Positions 24,195 through 34,368 of a DNA stretch of 64,000 nucleotides are shown here, one piece after another. The translations under genes and the position numbers were made by a program. The first letter of the stretch is position 1, and the number at the start of each line of letters is the position of its first letter. Below the pieces are notes generated by a model that was not told the DNA's origin, did no database searches, and saw only the letters and a program-made list of their open reading frames with translations. The stretch is from Egibacter rhizosphaerae (GTDB taxonomy: Bacteria > Actinomycetota > Nitriliruptoria > Euzebyales > Egibacteraceae), in contig NZ_CP036402.1 in assembly GCF_004322855.1 (NCBI RefSeq), forward strand, positions 1,798,001 to 1,862,000, in the 5' to 3' direction.

Positions 24195-25442
24195 TCAGGG
24201 CGCCTCCGGCAACTCGCGTGCCCGCTGTTCGAGGAACCGGCGCTCGGCGGCATTGGTCGCGAGCCGGTACGCGCGCTCGTAGGCACGAGCAGCCCCGGCG
24301 TCACGTCCGAGGCGCCGCAGCAGGTCGGCCCGCGTCGCGTGGAACAGGTGGTAGTCCTCCAGGCCGAGCGCCTCGACCGCGTCCAGCGCCGGAGCAGGCC
24401 CGCGCACCTCGGCCAGGGCCACCGCCCGGTTGAGCGCCACCACCGGGGTGGGCGCCATCGCCATCTGCTGGTCGTACAGCGCCAGGATCTGTCGCCAGTC
24501 GGTCACGACCGCCGTCCGCGCGTCCGTGTGCACCGCGTTGATCGCCGCCTGGATCTGGTAGGGACCCGGCCGGTCACGGCGCAGGCACTCGCGGACCAGG
24601 GCCTGGCCTTCGGCGATGAGCCTGGGATCCCAGAGGGACCGGTCCTGCTCGCGCAGCGGCACCAGCGACCCGTCATCGGTCGTCCGCGCCGCGCGCCGCG
24701 CCTCGGACAGCACCATCAACCCGAGCAGGCCGAGCACCTCCGGCTCGTCGGGCAGGCGCCCAACCAACAGACGCGCAAGTCGGATCGCCTCCGCGGACAG
24801 GTGATCGCGTACCAGGCCCTCGCCACTGGCGGCCAGATAGCCCTCGTTGAAGACGAGGTAGAGCACCCCGAGCACGCCCGACAGCCGATCAGAGAGCTCC
24901 TCCTCGTCCGGGACCCGGTAGGGGATGTTCGCCGCGCGGATCTTGCGTTTGGCTCGCACCAGGCGCTGGGCCATCGTCGGTTCGGTCACGAGGAAGGCGC
25001 GAGCGATCTCGCCGGTTTGGAGCCCTCCCACCATCCGCAGGGTCAGGGCGACACGGGCGGGCACGGCCAGGGAGGGGTGGCAGCACGTGAAGATGAGGCG
25101 GAGACGGTCGTCCGGCATCGGCGCGCCGGTCGGAGGATCGGGCTCGGCGCGAAGACGCGCCGCTTCGGCGTGACGATCGTCACGGAGGGCCTCGCGCCGG
25201 AGCCGATCGATTGCCCGCCGACGAGCCGTGGTCGTGATCCAGCCACCGGGGTTCGGTGGAACCCCGGTGGCCGGCCAGCGCCGGCTCGCCACGACGAACG
25301 CCTCCTGGACGGCCTCCTCGGCCACGTCGAGGTCGCCGAAGGCGCGCATGAGCGCCGCGACCGCCAGCCCGGACTCCTCGCGGAAGACCCGGCTGATCTC
25401 GTCGGTGTAGCTCGCGGACACGCGTGCTAGAGGCTCGCCCAC
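24195..25442 (-). CDS. ECF sigma factor of the ECF42 type
   Basis: A 415-residue sigma factor. Region 2 (EEAVQEAFVVASRRWPATGVPPNPGGWITTTARRRAIDRLRRE) and region 4 (VALTLRMVGGLQTGEIARAFLVTEPTMAQRLVRAKRKIR) are followed by a C-terminal extension of about 220 residues with TPR-like repeats (YDQQMAMAPTPVVALNRAVALAEV). This architecture and the adjacent YCII/DGPF gene define ECF42, which has no classic anti-sigma factor; the extension is thought to control activity. Its start overlaps the YCII gene by 16 bases; an in-frame GTG about 20 bases downstream is an alternative. Confidence 0.9.
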   Translation of the reverse strand: MGEPLARVSASYTDEISRVFREESGLAVAALMRAFGDLDVAEEAVQEAFVVASRRWPATGVPPNPGGWITTTARRRAIDRLRREALRDDRHAEAARLRAEPDPPTGAPMPDDRLRLIFTCCHPSLAVPARVALTLRMVGGLQTGEIARAFLVTEPTMAQRLVRAKRKIRAANIPYRVPDEEELSDRLSGVLGVLYLVFNEGYLAASGEGLVRDHLSAEAIRLARLLVGRLPDEPEVLGLLGLMVLSEARRAARTTDDGSLVPLREQDRSLWDPRLIAEGQALVRECLRRDRPGPYQIQAAINAVHTDARTAVVTDWRQILALYDQQMAMAPTPVVALNRAVALAEVRGPAPALDAVEALGLEDYHLFHATRADLLRRLGRDAGAARAYERAYRLATNAAERRFLEQRARELPEAP

Positions 25443-25780
25443 TGGAACGGGCGGACCTCGATGGGGGTACCGGTGGCCCGGGAGGCCTTCTCCGCCCAGC
25501 GCAGGGCAGCGTCCAGATCGGGTGCCTCGATGATGTTCAGCCCGCCGAGCTGCTCCTTGGTCTCGACGAACGGGCCGTCGGCGGTCAGCACCTCGTTCCC
25601 CTCCACGCGCACGACCGTCGCGGCGTCAGGGTCGTGGAGACCTCCGGCGAACACCCAGGCACCGGCCGCCTTCAACTCGTCCTTGAAGGCCTCGACCCGG
25701 CCCGTGATCTCCTGCAGTTCCTCCGGGGACGGCGGGACACCGTCCGCCGGGTAGACGACGGACAGCAGGTAGTGCGACAT
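25427..25780 (-). CDS. YCII/DGPF-domain protein paired with the ECF42 sigma factor
   Basis: A 117-residue single YCII-related domain. It opens MSHYLLSVVYPADGVPPSPEELQEI and contains the DGPF signature in LTADGPFVETKEQLGG. Proteins of this family are encoded upstream of ECF42 sigma genes, and their promoters are usual targets of that sigma factor; their biochemical role is unknown. The stop codon lies inside the sigma gene start region, so translation is likely coupled. Confidence 0.9.
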   Translation of the reverse strand: MSHYLLSVVYPADGVPPSPEELQEITGRVEAFKDELKAAGAWVFAGGLHDPDAATVVRVEGNEVLTADGPFVETKEQLGGLNIIEAPDLDAALRWAEKASRATGTPIEVRPFQWASL

Positions 25781-25972
25781 GACGGTCCCTCCTCGTCATC
25801 CGGGGGCGGCTCCGTTACCGGCCCCTCTACCCCCTCCACGAACCCGACCCCGCACATTCGACACCGTCACCGATCTCGTCTCCACCCTCCCGAGGCCCCG
25901 TCCCGTTCTCGAGGACGCACGAGCACGACGGGAGCCTGCGGTGAGGCACCGAGCACGGGCACGAGCAGCGAT

Positions 25973-26932
25973 TCAGCGGGGAGTCGCCCGGACGTCGAGC
26001 AGCTCGGCGCCGAGCCGGTGGAGCTCCTCGACGAGATCATCGCCCTCGACGACCTCGAAGCGGCACCCGAGCGACAGAAGGTAGCGCGCGACCCAGTACG
26101 GATCGTCGCCGCCGAGCTCCATCAGGGTCGCGCGCTCGCCGTCGGGTTCCAACGTGCCCTCCGTGGGCGGGATGAAGCGCCGCGCGCGGGTGACCGGGAT
26201 CATGAGGCGCACGATGACGCGACGCTGGTGCATCCCGAACGCGACCGCCTCGGCCACCATGGCGGCAGGATCGGGCGGGCCAGGCGACGCGACACGCGTT
26301 CCCAGGGGTGCCACCTCGGTGATGCGGTCGACCCGCAGGGTGCGCCACGCATCCTTGCGCACGTCCCGCGCCACCAGGTACCAACGGCGTTCGGTACGCA
26401 CCAGGCGATACGGGTCGATGTCACGCCGGCTCGTCGTGCCGGTCCGATCCCGGTAGGCGATGCGCACTTGTTCACCCTGCCGGCTGGCCTGAGCGATCAC
26501 CGCCAGGGTGTCGGGATCGACGCCGCGGTAGGGCCCGGCGGCACCGAGCTGCACGGTGTCGGCTCCGAGCGCCACGACCCGGCCCCGCAGGTGGGCGGGC
26601 AACGATGTCTCGAGCTTGGCGAGCGCGCTCACCGCCGACTCGTCCACTCCGGTGACACCGCTCGTCGTGGCCGTCCGCAGTCCCACGGCGACGGCAACGG
26701 CCTCCTCCTCGTTGAGCACCAACGGGGGCAGCGCCTGCCCGCGCGCCAGGCGGTAGCCCCCCTCGGTGCCGGCAGCGGAGTCGATCGCGTACCCGAGGTC
26801 GCGCAGGCGGCTGATGTCACGGCGCAGCGTCCGCGGGGTCACGCCCAGCCGCTCCGCCAGCTGCTCGCCCGACCACTCGCGGCGGGCCTGCAGCAACCCG
26901 AGCAGTTGCAACATGCGGCTGGTGGGATCCAT
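25973..26932 (-). CDS. WYL-domain transcriptional regulator (second copy)
   Basis: A 319-residue regulator with winged helix QLAERLGVTPRTLRRDISRLRDLGYAID at about 20-48, a WYL domain (RRWYLVARDVRKDAWRTLRVDRITEV) and a WCX tail. It is similar along its length to the WYL protein at 10493-11458. The ATG at 26932 removes an upstream tail starting at 26980. CATGCT ends seven bases before the ATG, a weak leaderless -10. It is divergent from the epoxide hydrolase gene, with 88 bases between start codons, so that gene is the likely target. Confidence 0.85.
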   Translation of the reverse strand: MDPTSRMLQLLGLLQARREWSGEQLAERLGVTPRTLRRDISRLRDLGYAIDSAAGTEGGYRLARGQALPPLVLNEEEAVAVAVGLRTATTSGVTGVDESAVSALAKLETSLPAHLRGRVVALGADTVQLGAAGPYRGVDPDTLAVIAQASRQGEQVRIAYRDRTGTTSRRDIDPYRLVRTERRWYLVARDVRKDAWRTLRVDRITEVAPLGTRVASPGPPDPAAMVAEAVAFGMHQRRVIVRLMIPVTRARRFIPPTEGTLEPDGERATLMELGGDDPYWVARYLLSLGCRFEVVEGDDLVEELHRLGAELLDVRATPR

Positions 26933-27020
26933 GCCACACAGCATGGCCGAGCCTGCGGACAGGATCTGACCGCGGACCACCTACCTTCCGGCCACCGATC
27001 GACGACGAAAGGACCCAGCG

Positions 27021-28172
27021 GTGGCCGACCCGACGATCCGCCCGTACACGACCGACGTCCCCCAAGCCGACGTCGACGATCTGCACGACCGCTTAACACG
27101 TGCGTGCTGGCCCGACGAGTTGCCCGGGGTGGGATGGTCCTACGGCGTCCCGGTCACGTACCTGCGGGAACTCGCGGAGTACTGGCGCACTGGCTACGAC
27201 TGGCGAGCGCACGAGGCGCGGCTCAATGATCTGCCCCAGTTCACCACCGAGATCGAGGGGCAGCCCGTCCACTTCGTTCATGTGCGCTCCCCCGAGACCG
27301 ATGCGCTCCCACTGGTGCTGACACACGGATGGCCCGGCTCGATCGTGGAATTCCTCGACGTCATCGGACCCCTCACCGACCCCCGCCGACACGGGGGCGA
27401 CCCGGGCGACGCCTTCCACCTGGTCGTGCCGACCCTGCCGGGCTTCACCTTCTCGGGTCCCACCCTCGCGGCCGGCCAGGGCACGACCGAGCGGTACGCG
27501 GAGATCGTCGCGGAACTGATGGCCCGGCTGGGCTACGACCGCTATGGCGCCCAGGGCGGCGACGTGGGAGCCTTCGTCTCCCCGCAACTCGGGCGGATCG
27601 CTCCCGAGCGGGTCGTAGGCGTCCACATGAACGCGATGGTCACGATCCCCTCGTGGGATGACGACGGCAGCGGCTACGACGAGACCGACCAGGCACGCCT
27701 CGCCGAGCTCCACGCGGCATGGGAGGAGGGCTTCGGCTACGCGGCCATCCAGGGCACCCGGCCACAAACCCTCGCGTTCGGGCTCCGGGACTCCCCCGTC
27801 GGGTTGCTCGCCTGGTTGGTCGACATCTTCCACACCTTCTCGAACCCCGACGTCGAGCGGCCCGACGACGCCGTCGACCGGGACGCACTGCTCACCAACA
27901 TCAGCCTGTACTGGTTCACGGGCACCATCGGCTCGTCGTTCCGGCTGTACAAGGAGTCGCAGCAGTGGGACGCCGAGCCCGCCTCCTCGGGGGTTCCGAC
28001 CGCGGTGGCAGTCTTCCCGGGGGACGTGACCGTCCGCGGCATCGCTGAGAAGCAGAACCACATCGTGCGCTGGACCGAGTTCGAGCGCGGGGGCCACTTC
28101 GCCGCCATGGAGGCACCCGACCTCCTCGTCGACGATGTTCGGGCCTTCTTCCGTACCGTCGGCTCATCGTGA
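27021..28172 (+). CDS. Epoxide hydrolase
   Basis: A 383-residue alpha/beta-hydrolase with the N-terminal EHN region ([24 protein letters not shown]) typical of microsomal-type epoxide hydrolases, which open epoxides to diols. HGWPGS holds the oxyanion hole, the nucleophile Asp is in QGGDVGAF (about residue 181), Tyr residues of the lid are present in [18 protein letters not shown], and the catalytic His is in [14 protein letters not shown]. The GTG at 27021 follows AAAGGA. A WYL regulator is divergent and may respond to an epoxide or related compound. Confidence 0.9.
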   Translation: MADPTIRPYTTDVPQADVDDLHDRLTRACWPDELPGVGWSYGVPVTYLRELAEYWRTGYDWRAHEARLNDLPQFTTEIEGQPVHFVHVRSPETDALPLVLTHGWPGSIVEFLDVIGPLTDPRRHGGDPGDAFHLVVPTLPGFTFSGPTLAAGQGTTERYAEIVAELMARLGYDRYGAQGGDVGAFVSPQLGRIAPERVVGVHMNAMVTIPSWDDDGSGYDETDQARLAELHAAWEEGFGYAAIQGTRPQTLAFGLRDSPVGLLAWLVDIFHTFSNPDVERPDDAVDRDALLTNISLYWFTGTIGSSFRLYKESQQWDAEPASSGVPTAVAVFPGDVTVRGIAEKQNHIVRWTEFERGGHFAAMEAPDLLVDDVRAFFRTVGSS

Positions 28173-28356
28173 CGGTCCTGGGCCGATCCAGGTCGGGATC
28201 GGGATCCACCAGCAAACCGGCGAGCGGAACGAACGACCACCTGGATCGATGGACAGTGGCGCAGCACGACCGATGGTCTACGCTGACCTGCTGCACTCGG
28301 CTGTGGCGCAATGTTGTTGTGGGCCTCGGAAGGGCTTCGGACGGGAGGGTCTGGAA

Positions 28357-29379
28357 TTGAGTGATCTCGCTGCTTCGCGCCCATCGAGGCCTCGAACCCA
28401 CGAGCCCTCGTCCGCAACGCCGGGGGTCGGCGAGCCGGACCTCGAGGTCTACCGCCGGGAACTGACCGCGCACTGCTACCGCATGCTCGGATCCCCGTTC
28501 GAGGCCGAGGACGCCGTGCAGGAGACCATGGTGCGCGCCTGGCGCGCGATGGACCGGTTCGAGGGACGCGCCAGCGTGCGGACGTGGCTCTACACGATCG
28601 CGACGAACGTCTGCATCGACATGACCCGCGGCCGCGATCGGCGCGCCCGACCCATGGACCTGGCGCCGTCCTCGACGGTCGCGGAGGCACAGCTGGTCAC
28701 CCGACCCGAGAACACCTGGCTCGAGCCCGTTCCCGACGGTCACGTGGTGACCGATGGCGAGGACCCGGCCGAGGTCGTGGCGAGCCGCGACAGTGTCCGC
28801 TTGGCGTTCGTGGCAGCCCTTCAGCACCTGCCGCCGCGCCAGCGGGCGGTGCTGATCCTGCGGGAGGTCCTGCGGTGGAAGGCTGCGGAGGTCGCCGAGC
28901 TGCTCGACACGAGCGTCCCGTCCGTCAACAGCGCGCTGCAACGAGCACGCGCCACCCTGGCGGCCATCGAGCCGGCGCCCGCCGACCCGCTGCGACCCGA
29001 CGATCCCGAGCAGCAAGCGCTGCTGACCCGCTTCGTCGACGCGTTCGAACGCTACGACATGAACGCGCTCACGGCGTTGCTGGCCGAGGACGCGGTCCAA
29101 ACGATGCCCCCGTTCGACCTGTGGCTTCAGGGAGCGGGCGAGATCCGCGACTGGATGCTCGGGCCGGGCGCCGAATGCCGTGGTTCTCGGCTGGTCCCGA
29201 CGGCCGCGAACGGGCTGCCGGCCTACGGCCAGTACCGCCCCAGCGGGCCGGGAGGCCGCCACGAACCGTGGGCGCTCCAGGTCGTCGAGATCTCCGGGGG
29301 AAGGATCGTGGGCCTGAACGCGTTCCTCGACACCGACCGGTTGTTCCCGCTCTTCGGGCTGCCTGCCCGATTGGGGTGA
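28357..29379 (+). CDS. ECF sigma factor, SigX5/SigG-like (TIGR02960 type)
   Basis: A 340-residue sigma factor. Region 2 is [39 protein letters not shown] with [19 protein letters not shown], and region 4 is [45 protein letters not shown] SnoaL-like domain of about 120 residues follows ([27 protein letters not shown]), as in the TIGR02960 family, and may regulate activity or bind a ligand. The TTG at 28357 follows GGGAGGG. No anti-sigma gene is adjacent. The DrrAB exporter genes lie 280 bases downstream. Confidence 0.86.
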   Translation: MSDLAASRPSRPRTHEPSSATPGVGEPDLEVYRRELTAHCYRMLGSPFEAEDAVQETMVRAWRAMDRFEGRASVRTWLYTIATNVCIDMTRGRDRRARPMDLAPSSTVAEAQLVTRPENTWLEPVPDGHVVTDGEDPAEVVASRDSVRLAFVAALQHLPPRQRAVLILREVLRWKAAEVAELLDTSVPSVNSALQRARATLAAIEPAPADPLRPDDPEQQALLTRFVDAFERYDMNALTALLAEDAVQTMPPFDLWLQGAGEIRDWMLGPGAECRGSRLVPTAANGLPAYGQYRPSGPGGRHEPWALQVVEISGGRIVGLNAFLDTDRLFPLFGLPARLG

Positions 29380-29662
29380 CCGCGTCCGAGGGGCCGGCAC
29401 GGCCTCTCGCGTCGACCCACCGATGAGGTTCGGCCCGGGCGCGCGTCACACCCCCTGACGACCCGAGCCTGACCACCCGAGCCGAACCGTGCGAACGGCG
29501 CGCCACCGGCGAGCTCCGGGCATCGACCCGCTGCGGACGCGATCTGTCCGCGGCGGCCGGAGACTCGGGCCGCGGTCGCCGCTGGGCCCTCCCCCGGGGG
29601 AGGGTCGTACCACGCTCGCTCACGGGCACCACGAGCCCGCGGGCCACGAGACAGGAGCCTTC

Positions 29663-30718
29663 ATGTCCACCGCAGAACCACGCGTCGCGCGCAACGGCGA
29701 CGCACCCACCGGGCCCGACGGCCCGGCCATCGAGGCCCGCGGCCTCGTCAAGCGGTTCGGCGAGACCGTCGCGGTCAACGGCCTCGACCTCTCGGTCCCG
29801 GCCGGCGCGGTGTACGGCGTGCTCGGGCCGAACGGCGCGGGCAAGACCACCGCGATCCGCATCCTCGCCACCCTGTTGCAGGCCGACGAGGGGCACGCGC
29901 GCGTGCTCGGGCACGACGTCGAACGGGAGGCGGACGCGGTGCGCAGCCGGGTGAGCCTCACCGGCCAGTTCGCGTCGGTCGACGAGGACCTCACGGGCTT
30001 CGAGAACCTCGTGCTGCTGAGCCGGCTGTGGGGCCACGACCGTCGCGCCGCCCGGGTTCGCGCCGGGGAGCTGCTGGAGGCCTTCAGCCTCGCCGATGCG
30101 GCCGGACGCCAGGTCAAGACGTACTCGGGCGGCATGCGCCGCCGGATCGACATCGCGGCCAGCATCGTCGTAACCCCTGAGCTGATCTTCCTCGACGAGC
30201 CCACGACCGGGCTGGATCCCCGCAGCCGCAACCAGGTGTGGGAGATCGTGCGCACCATGGTGGCGGCGGGGACGACGGTGCTGCTCACCACGCAGTACCT
30301 GGACGAGGCCGACCAGCTGGCCCGTCGGATCGCCGTCATCGACCACGGCCGGGTGATCGCCGAGGGCACCAGCAGCCAGCTCAAGGCGTCGGTGGGGGCG
30401 GGGGCGCTGCACGTTCGCGTGCTCGACCCCGAGCAGCGCGCCGAGGCCGAGCGGGTGCTCGTCACCGCGCTCGACGCGCCGGTCCGTCTCGAGGCCGACC
30501 CGGCCGCGCTGTCCGCCCGCGTCTCGGACGCCGGACGCGTCGCGCACGCGCTCACCGAGCTGTCCGGGACGGGCATCGACATCGCCGACTTCGCGCTGGG
30601 CCAGCCGAGCCTCGACGAGGTCTTCCTGGCCCTGACCGGCCGGCCCGCGGAACCCCACGATCCCGACACACCGGACGACGAGGCCCCCGGGGCCGCAGGA
30701 GAGGAGCTGACCGCATGA
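29663..30718 (+). CDS. drrA: Daunorubicin-resistance-type ABC exporter ATPase
   Basis: A 351-residue ATPase of the DrrA family that powers efflux of amphipathic drugs. Walker A is [12 protein letters not shown], then [19 protein letters not shown] (typical of DrrA), the signature motif [12 protein letters not shown], Walker [15 protein letters not shown], and a C-terminal regulatory extension ending [15 protein letters not shown]. The ATG at 29663 follows CAGGAG. Its stop overlaps the permease start (ATGA), so the pair is coupled. The substrate is unknown; drrA is used for family membership, not for a proven drug. Confidence 0.86.
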   Translation: MSTAEPRVARNGDAPTGPDGPAIEARGLVKRFGETVAVNGLDLSVPAGAVYGVLGPNGAGKTTAIRILATLLQADEGHARVLGHDVEREADAVRSRVSLTGQFASVDEDLTGFENLVLLSRLWGHDRRAARVRAGELLEAFSLADAAGRQVKTYSGGMRRRIDIAASIVVTPELIFLDEPTTGLDPRSRNQVWEIVRTMVAAGTTVLLTTQYLDEADQLARRIAVIDHGRVIAEGTSSQLKASVGAGALHVRVLDPEQRAEAERVLVTALDAPVRLEADPAALSARVSDAGRVAHALTELSGTGIDIADFALGQPSLDEVFLALTGRPAEPHDPDTPDDEAPGAAGEELTA

Positions 30719-31551
30719 CCACCGCTGCCGCCCCCGAACAACTCGAGCAGGACGCGGTGCGGACCGTGCTGTCGACGAGCGCGCGGCCATCCCGGCCGAG
30801 CGGACTCACGGTCTCGCTCGTGTTCTGGTGGCGCGCGATGCTCAAGATCAAGCACGTGCCCGAGCAACTCTTCGACGTGACCGCGTTCCCGGTCATGTTC
30901 CTGCTCATGTTCACCTACCTCTTCGGTGGCGCCCTCGCCGGATCGACCGGCGCCTACCTGCAGGAGGTGCTGCCCGGGATCCTCGTGCTCACCGTCGCCA
31001 TGATCACGATGTACACGGGGCTCACGCTCAATCGGGACATCCAGAAGGGCGTGCACGACCGGTTCCGGTCGCTGCCGATCTGGCGGCCGTCCACGCTCGT
31101 CGGTCCGCTCCTGGCCGACGTCGTGCGCTACACGCTCGCGTCGACCATCATGATCACCCTCGGGCTCGTCCTGGGCTTCCGCCCCGACGCCGGGGCGAGC
31201 GGCATGCTCATGGCCGTCGCCCTGCTGCTCGCCTTCGCGTTCAGCCTGTCGTGGGTGTGGACGGTGCTCGGGATCGTGATGCGCTCAGAGAACGCCCTGA
31301 TGGGGCTGTCGATGATGATCCTGTTCCCGCTCACGTTCGTGAGCAACGTGTTCGTGCCCCCGGAGACACTCCCCGGTTGGCTCGAGAGCTTTGTGAGCCT
31401 GAACCCGGTCACGATCCTCGTCACCGCGACGCGCGGCCTCGCGCACGGTCATGCAGTGGGCACGGAGATCGGCGTCGTGCTGGCAATCAGCGCCGCGCTG
31501 GTCGCGGTGTTCGGGCCGTTGACCATGTACGTCTACCGCCGCAAGGCGTGA
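30715..31551 (+). CDS. drrB: DrrB-type ABC exporter permease
   Basis: A 278-residue ABC-2 permease with six hydrophobic helices. [29 protein letters not shown]-like opening, [28 protein letters not shown] and the [23 protein letters not shown] stretch match the DrrB pattern. It forms an exporter with the preceding ATPase. It ends 17 bases before the convergent YcaQ-like DNA-repair gene, an arrangement that might reflect shared protection against DNA-active compounds, though this is only inference. Confidence 0.86.
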   Translation: MTTAAAPEQLEQDAVRTVLSTSARPSRPSGLTVSLVFWWRAMLKIKHVPEQLFDVTAFPVMFLLMFTYLFGGALAGSTGAYLQEVLPGILVLTVAMITMYTGLTLNRDIQKGVHDRFRSLPIWRPSTLVGPLLADVVRYTLASTIMITLGLVLGFRPDAGASGMLMAVALLLAFAFSLSWVWTVLGIVMRSENALMGLSMMILFPLTFVSNVFVPPETLPGWLESFVSLNPVTILVTATRGLAHGHAVGTEIGVVLAISAALVAVFGPLTMYVYRRKA

Positions 31552-31568
31552 GCGCGAGTGCCGGCTTC

Positions 31569-32771
31569 TCAGGCGCCGAGGCGGCCGACGAGGTCGCCTC
31601 GGTCGCCGGGCTCGACCCGTTCGAGGCCAAGCCACGTCGCGAGCCGGCCGAGCGCGTCTCGTAGGCCGTCGGCGGCGCTTCCCGGGTCGGCCGCGGGCTC
31701 GGCGAACGCACCGGGCACCCGCAGCGTTCCGTTCGCACGGTCCGCTCGAACGTCGGCCCGGGCGACCAGTTGGTCGCCGAGCAGCAGCGGCAACACGTAG
31801 TAGCCGTACTCCCGCTTGGCCGCTGGTGTGTAGATCTCGATGCGGTAGTCGAACCCGAACAGCCACCGGGCGCGCGGCCGATACCAGACGACGGGATCGA
31901 AGGGGGCGAGCAGGGTGCAGGCCTCCACGCGTCGGGGCACCCGCGCCTCCGCGTGCAGGTACGCCTCGCCGTCGAGGCCCTCGACCGCGACGGGTTCGAG
32001 CCGGCCCTCCTCCACGAGCCGGTCGACCGCAACGCGTGCCTCGCCCTTGCGCAGCCGGAAGTAGTCGGCCAGGTCGCCGGTGGTCGCGACGCCGTGGGCC
32101 CTGGCCGCCCGCTCCACCAACGCCGCGTGCGCATCCGGCTCACTGGGAGTCGGCGCCGCGAGCACCCCCTCGGGCACGACGCGTCCCGCGAGGTCGTAGA
32201 CGCGCACGAACCCGCGTCGCTCGCGCACGGCGAGGCGTCCCCGGCCGAACAGCTCCTCGCAGGCGGCCTTGACCTCCGACCAGTCCCACCACGGGCCACG
32301 CGCGGCGCGATGGCCCTCGATCTCGGCCGCGGTCGCCGGCCCGCCCTCGCGGATGGCCTGCTCGACCGCATCGAGCCAGCCGGCCGGCGCGTCGGCCAGG
32401 ACCCGGCTCGCCGGCCGGTACCCGAAGCGCCGCATCCTCCAGCGCAGGAGCGGGTGCAGGTCGACCGGCGCCAAGGAGGCCTCGTGCACCCAGTACTCGA
32501 AGAGCTCCCGACGCCGGTAGGCGAGGTCGTCGACCAACCCACGCGGGTACGGGCCGAGGCGTGAGAAGGCGGGGAAGTAGTGGGCCCGCGCGACAGCGCT
32601 GACCGAGTCGATCTGCAACACCTGCGTTCGGGCCAGCACCCGCCGCAGGTGTCGGGCGTCGACCCGTCCGCTGGGCGAGGCGTCGGCGAACCCCTGGGCC
32701 GCGAGCGCGACCCCGCGGGCCTGCGCACGGCTCAGGGACTGCGTACCCGAGCGGGCGCCGCGCCGGACCAC
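31569..32771 (-). CDS. YcaQ/AlkX-like winged-helix DNA glycosylase
   Basis: A 400-residue HTH_42 family protein. E. coli YcaQ unhooks interstrand DNA crosslinks and alkylated purines. The catalytic QxD motif is visible in VLQIDSVSAVARAHYF near residue 52. ELFEYWVHEASL and PWWDWSEVKAACEELFGRGRLAVRERRGFVRVYDL mark the tandem winged helices, and LLAPFDPVVWYRPRARWLFGFDYRIEIYTP the C-terminal barrel. The GTG at 32771 follows GGAGGGG. It is convergent with the DrrAB exporter. Length and motifs appear intact, so it should be active. Confidence 0.84.
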   Translation of the reverse strand: MVRRGARSGTQSLSRAQARGVALAAQGFADASPSGRVDARHLRRVLARTQVLQIDSVSAVARAHYFPAFSRLGPYPRGLVDDLAYRRRELFEYWVHEASLAPVDLHPLLRWRMRRFGYRPASRVLADAPAGWLDAVEQAIREGGPATAAEIEGHRAARGPWWDWSEVKAACEELFGRGRLAVRERRGFVRVYDLAGRVVPEGVLAAPTPSEPDAHAALVERAARAHGVATTGDLADYFRLRKGEARVAVDRLVEEGRLEPVAVEGLDGEAYLHAEARVPRRVEACTLLAPFDPVVWYRPRARWLFGFDYRIEIYTPAAKREYGYYVLPLLLGDQLVARADVRADRANGTLRVPGAFAEPAADPGSAADGLRDALGRLATWLGLERVEPGDRGDLVGRLGA

Positions 32772-32974
32772 GTGACCCCTCCGTCCCCGCCGATCGCGCC
32801 GCTACCGGGGGAGGTCGACGGCCCCCGCGAACACCGAGCGCGGCGAGCCTAGGGAGGCGCCGGGACCGAGCGCAAGCACCGGCGCACCCGCGCAGCTGCT
32901 CCGAGCCGAGCCCCGCCCTGCCCCGCTACAGTCGAGGGACGCCGATGGCACCGACCGGCCCAGTGAGGGACTGA

Positions 32975-34357
32975 ATGGGCAAGAGACCCCTGGCCGTTGT
33001 CGCCGTGGCGCTCGTCCTGATTCTGGCCGGAGTGGGCGCGTACGTCGCCCTCGCCGGCGGAGAGCCCGAGGAGGAGCCACCCGAGCCAGCCGCGGACGGC
33101 GACGCCGAGGATCCGACCGACGACCCGGACGACGAGGCGACCGACGAGCCCGACGACGGCGACGAGGGCGACGAGGGCGACGAACCCGATGAGCCCCTCG
33201 ACGGGGAGGACGAGCCCCGCGACGACGAGCCGGCTGACGGCCCCGACGACGCGGACGAGGAGGAACACCCCGAGCCGGAGCTGGCGGTGGAGTCGGTGGT
33301 GGAGGGGTTGTCCGAGCCGTGGGGGTTGGCGTTCCTGCCCGATGAGCCGGACCGGTTGTTGGTGACCGAGCGGGCGGGTTCGTTGGCGCTGGTCGACACC
33401 GCCGCCGGCGAGCTCGACCGCATCGAGGGGGTGCCCGAGGTCCACACCGGGGGGCAGGGTGGCCTGCTCGACGTCGCCGCCCACCCCGACTTCGCCGACA
33501 CGCCCTGGGTCTATCTGACCTATTCCGCCGCCGACGACACCGGCGCGACCAGCACCCACCTCGTCCGCGGGCAGCTGGACACCGACCAGCTCACCCTCGA
33601 CGACGTCGAGGTGCTGTTCGCCGCCGAACCGTTCGTCGACAGCACCCAGCACTACGGCTCACGCGTGATCTTCGACCCCGACGGGCAGCTGTACATGACC
33701 ATCGGCGACCGCGGCAACAAGGACTTCGACGACCACCCCAGCCAAGACCCCAGCAACACGCTGGGCACCACGATCCGCCTCGACCCCGACGGGACGGTGC
33801 CCGACGACAACCCCTTCACCGACACCGACGACATCGCCGACGAGATCTACACCTACGGGCACCGCAACGTCCAAGGCATGACCATCCACCCCGACACCGG
33901 CGACATCTGGCAAAGCGAACACGGCGAGGAGGACGGCGACGAGATCAACCGCCTCTCCCCCGGCGGCAACCACGGCTGGCCGACCACCCACACCGGCTGC
34001 CACTACGGCACCGACACGCCCCTGGGCGACCACCCCGGCGACCACGACGACATCACCGACCCCGTCCACACCTGGGAATGCAACACCGGCGGCTTCCCCC
34101 CCGCCGGGACGATGTTCTACACCGGCGACGAGTTCCCCACCTGGCACGGCGACCTGCTCCTCGGCGGGCTGGCCAGCCAACACCTCGCCCACTTCAGCGA
34201 ACGCGACGGCGAACTCACCGAACACGACCCCCTGCTCGCCGACCAGGGCTGGCGCATCCGCGACCTGGCGACCCACCCCGACACCGGTCACATCTACCTC
34301 GCCATCGACGACGACCCCACCGACCTCATCCGCCTCAGCAACGACGCCGACGACTGA
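32975..34357 (+). CDS. PQQ-dependent sugar dehydrogenase-like exported protein with acidic stalk
   Basis: A 460-residue six-bladed propeller of the soluble glucose dehydrogenase/YliI (GSDH) family, which oxidises aldoses using PQQ. A hydrophobic anchor (about 7-27) is followed by about 70 almost purely Asp/Glu/Pro residues. The propeller starts VVEGLSEPWGLAFLPD, and has GGQGGLLDVAAHPDFA, QLYMTIGDRGNKDFDD, YGHRNVQGMTIHP and WQSEHGEEDGDEINRLSPGGNHGWP, the family PQQ/Ca pattern. TACAGT near 32928 may be the -10. No PQQ synthesis genes are in the window. Confidence 0.86.
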   Translation: MGKRPLAVVAVALVLILAGVGAYVALAGGEPEEEPPEPAADGDAEDPTDDPDDEATDEPDDGDEGDEGDEPDEPLDGEDEPRDDEPADGPDDADEEEHPEPELAVESVVEGLSEPWGLAFLPDEPDRLLVTERAGSLALVDTAAGELDRIEGVPEVHTGGQGGLLDVAAHPDFADTPWVYLTYSAADDTGATSTHLVRGQLDTDQLTLDDVEVLFAAEPFVDSTQHYGSRVIFDPDGQLYMTIGDRGNKDFDDHPSQDPSNTLGTTIRLDPDGTVPDDNPFTDTDDIADEIYTYGHRNVQGMTIHPDTGDIWQSEHGEEDGDEINRLSPGGNHGWPTTHTGCHYGTDTPLGDHPGDHDDITDPVHTWECNTGGFPPAGTMFYTGDEFPTWHGDLLLGGLASQHLAHFSERDGELTEHDPLLADQGWRIRDLATHPDTGHIYLAIDDDPTDLIRLSNDADD

Positions 34358-34368
34358 CAGTCGTGCGG

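Noticed and set aside
24339-25430. 363-codon plus-strand frame
   Set aside because: Antisense to the ECF42 sigma factor, which has clear sigma regions and a YCII partner.
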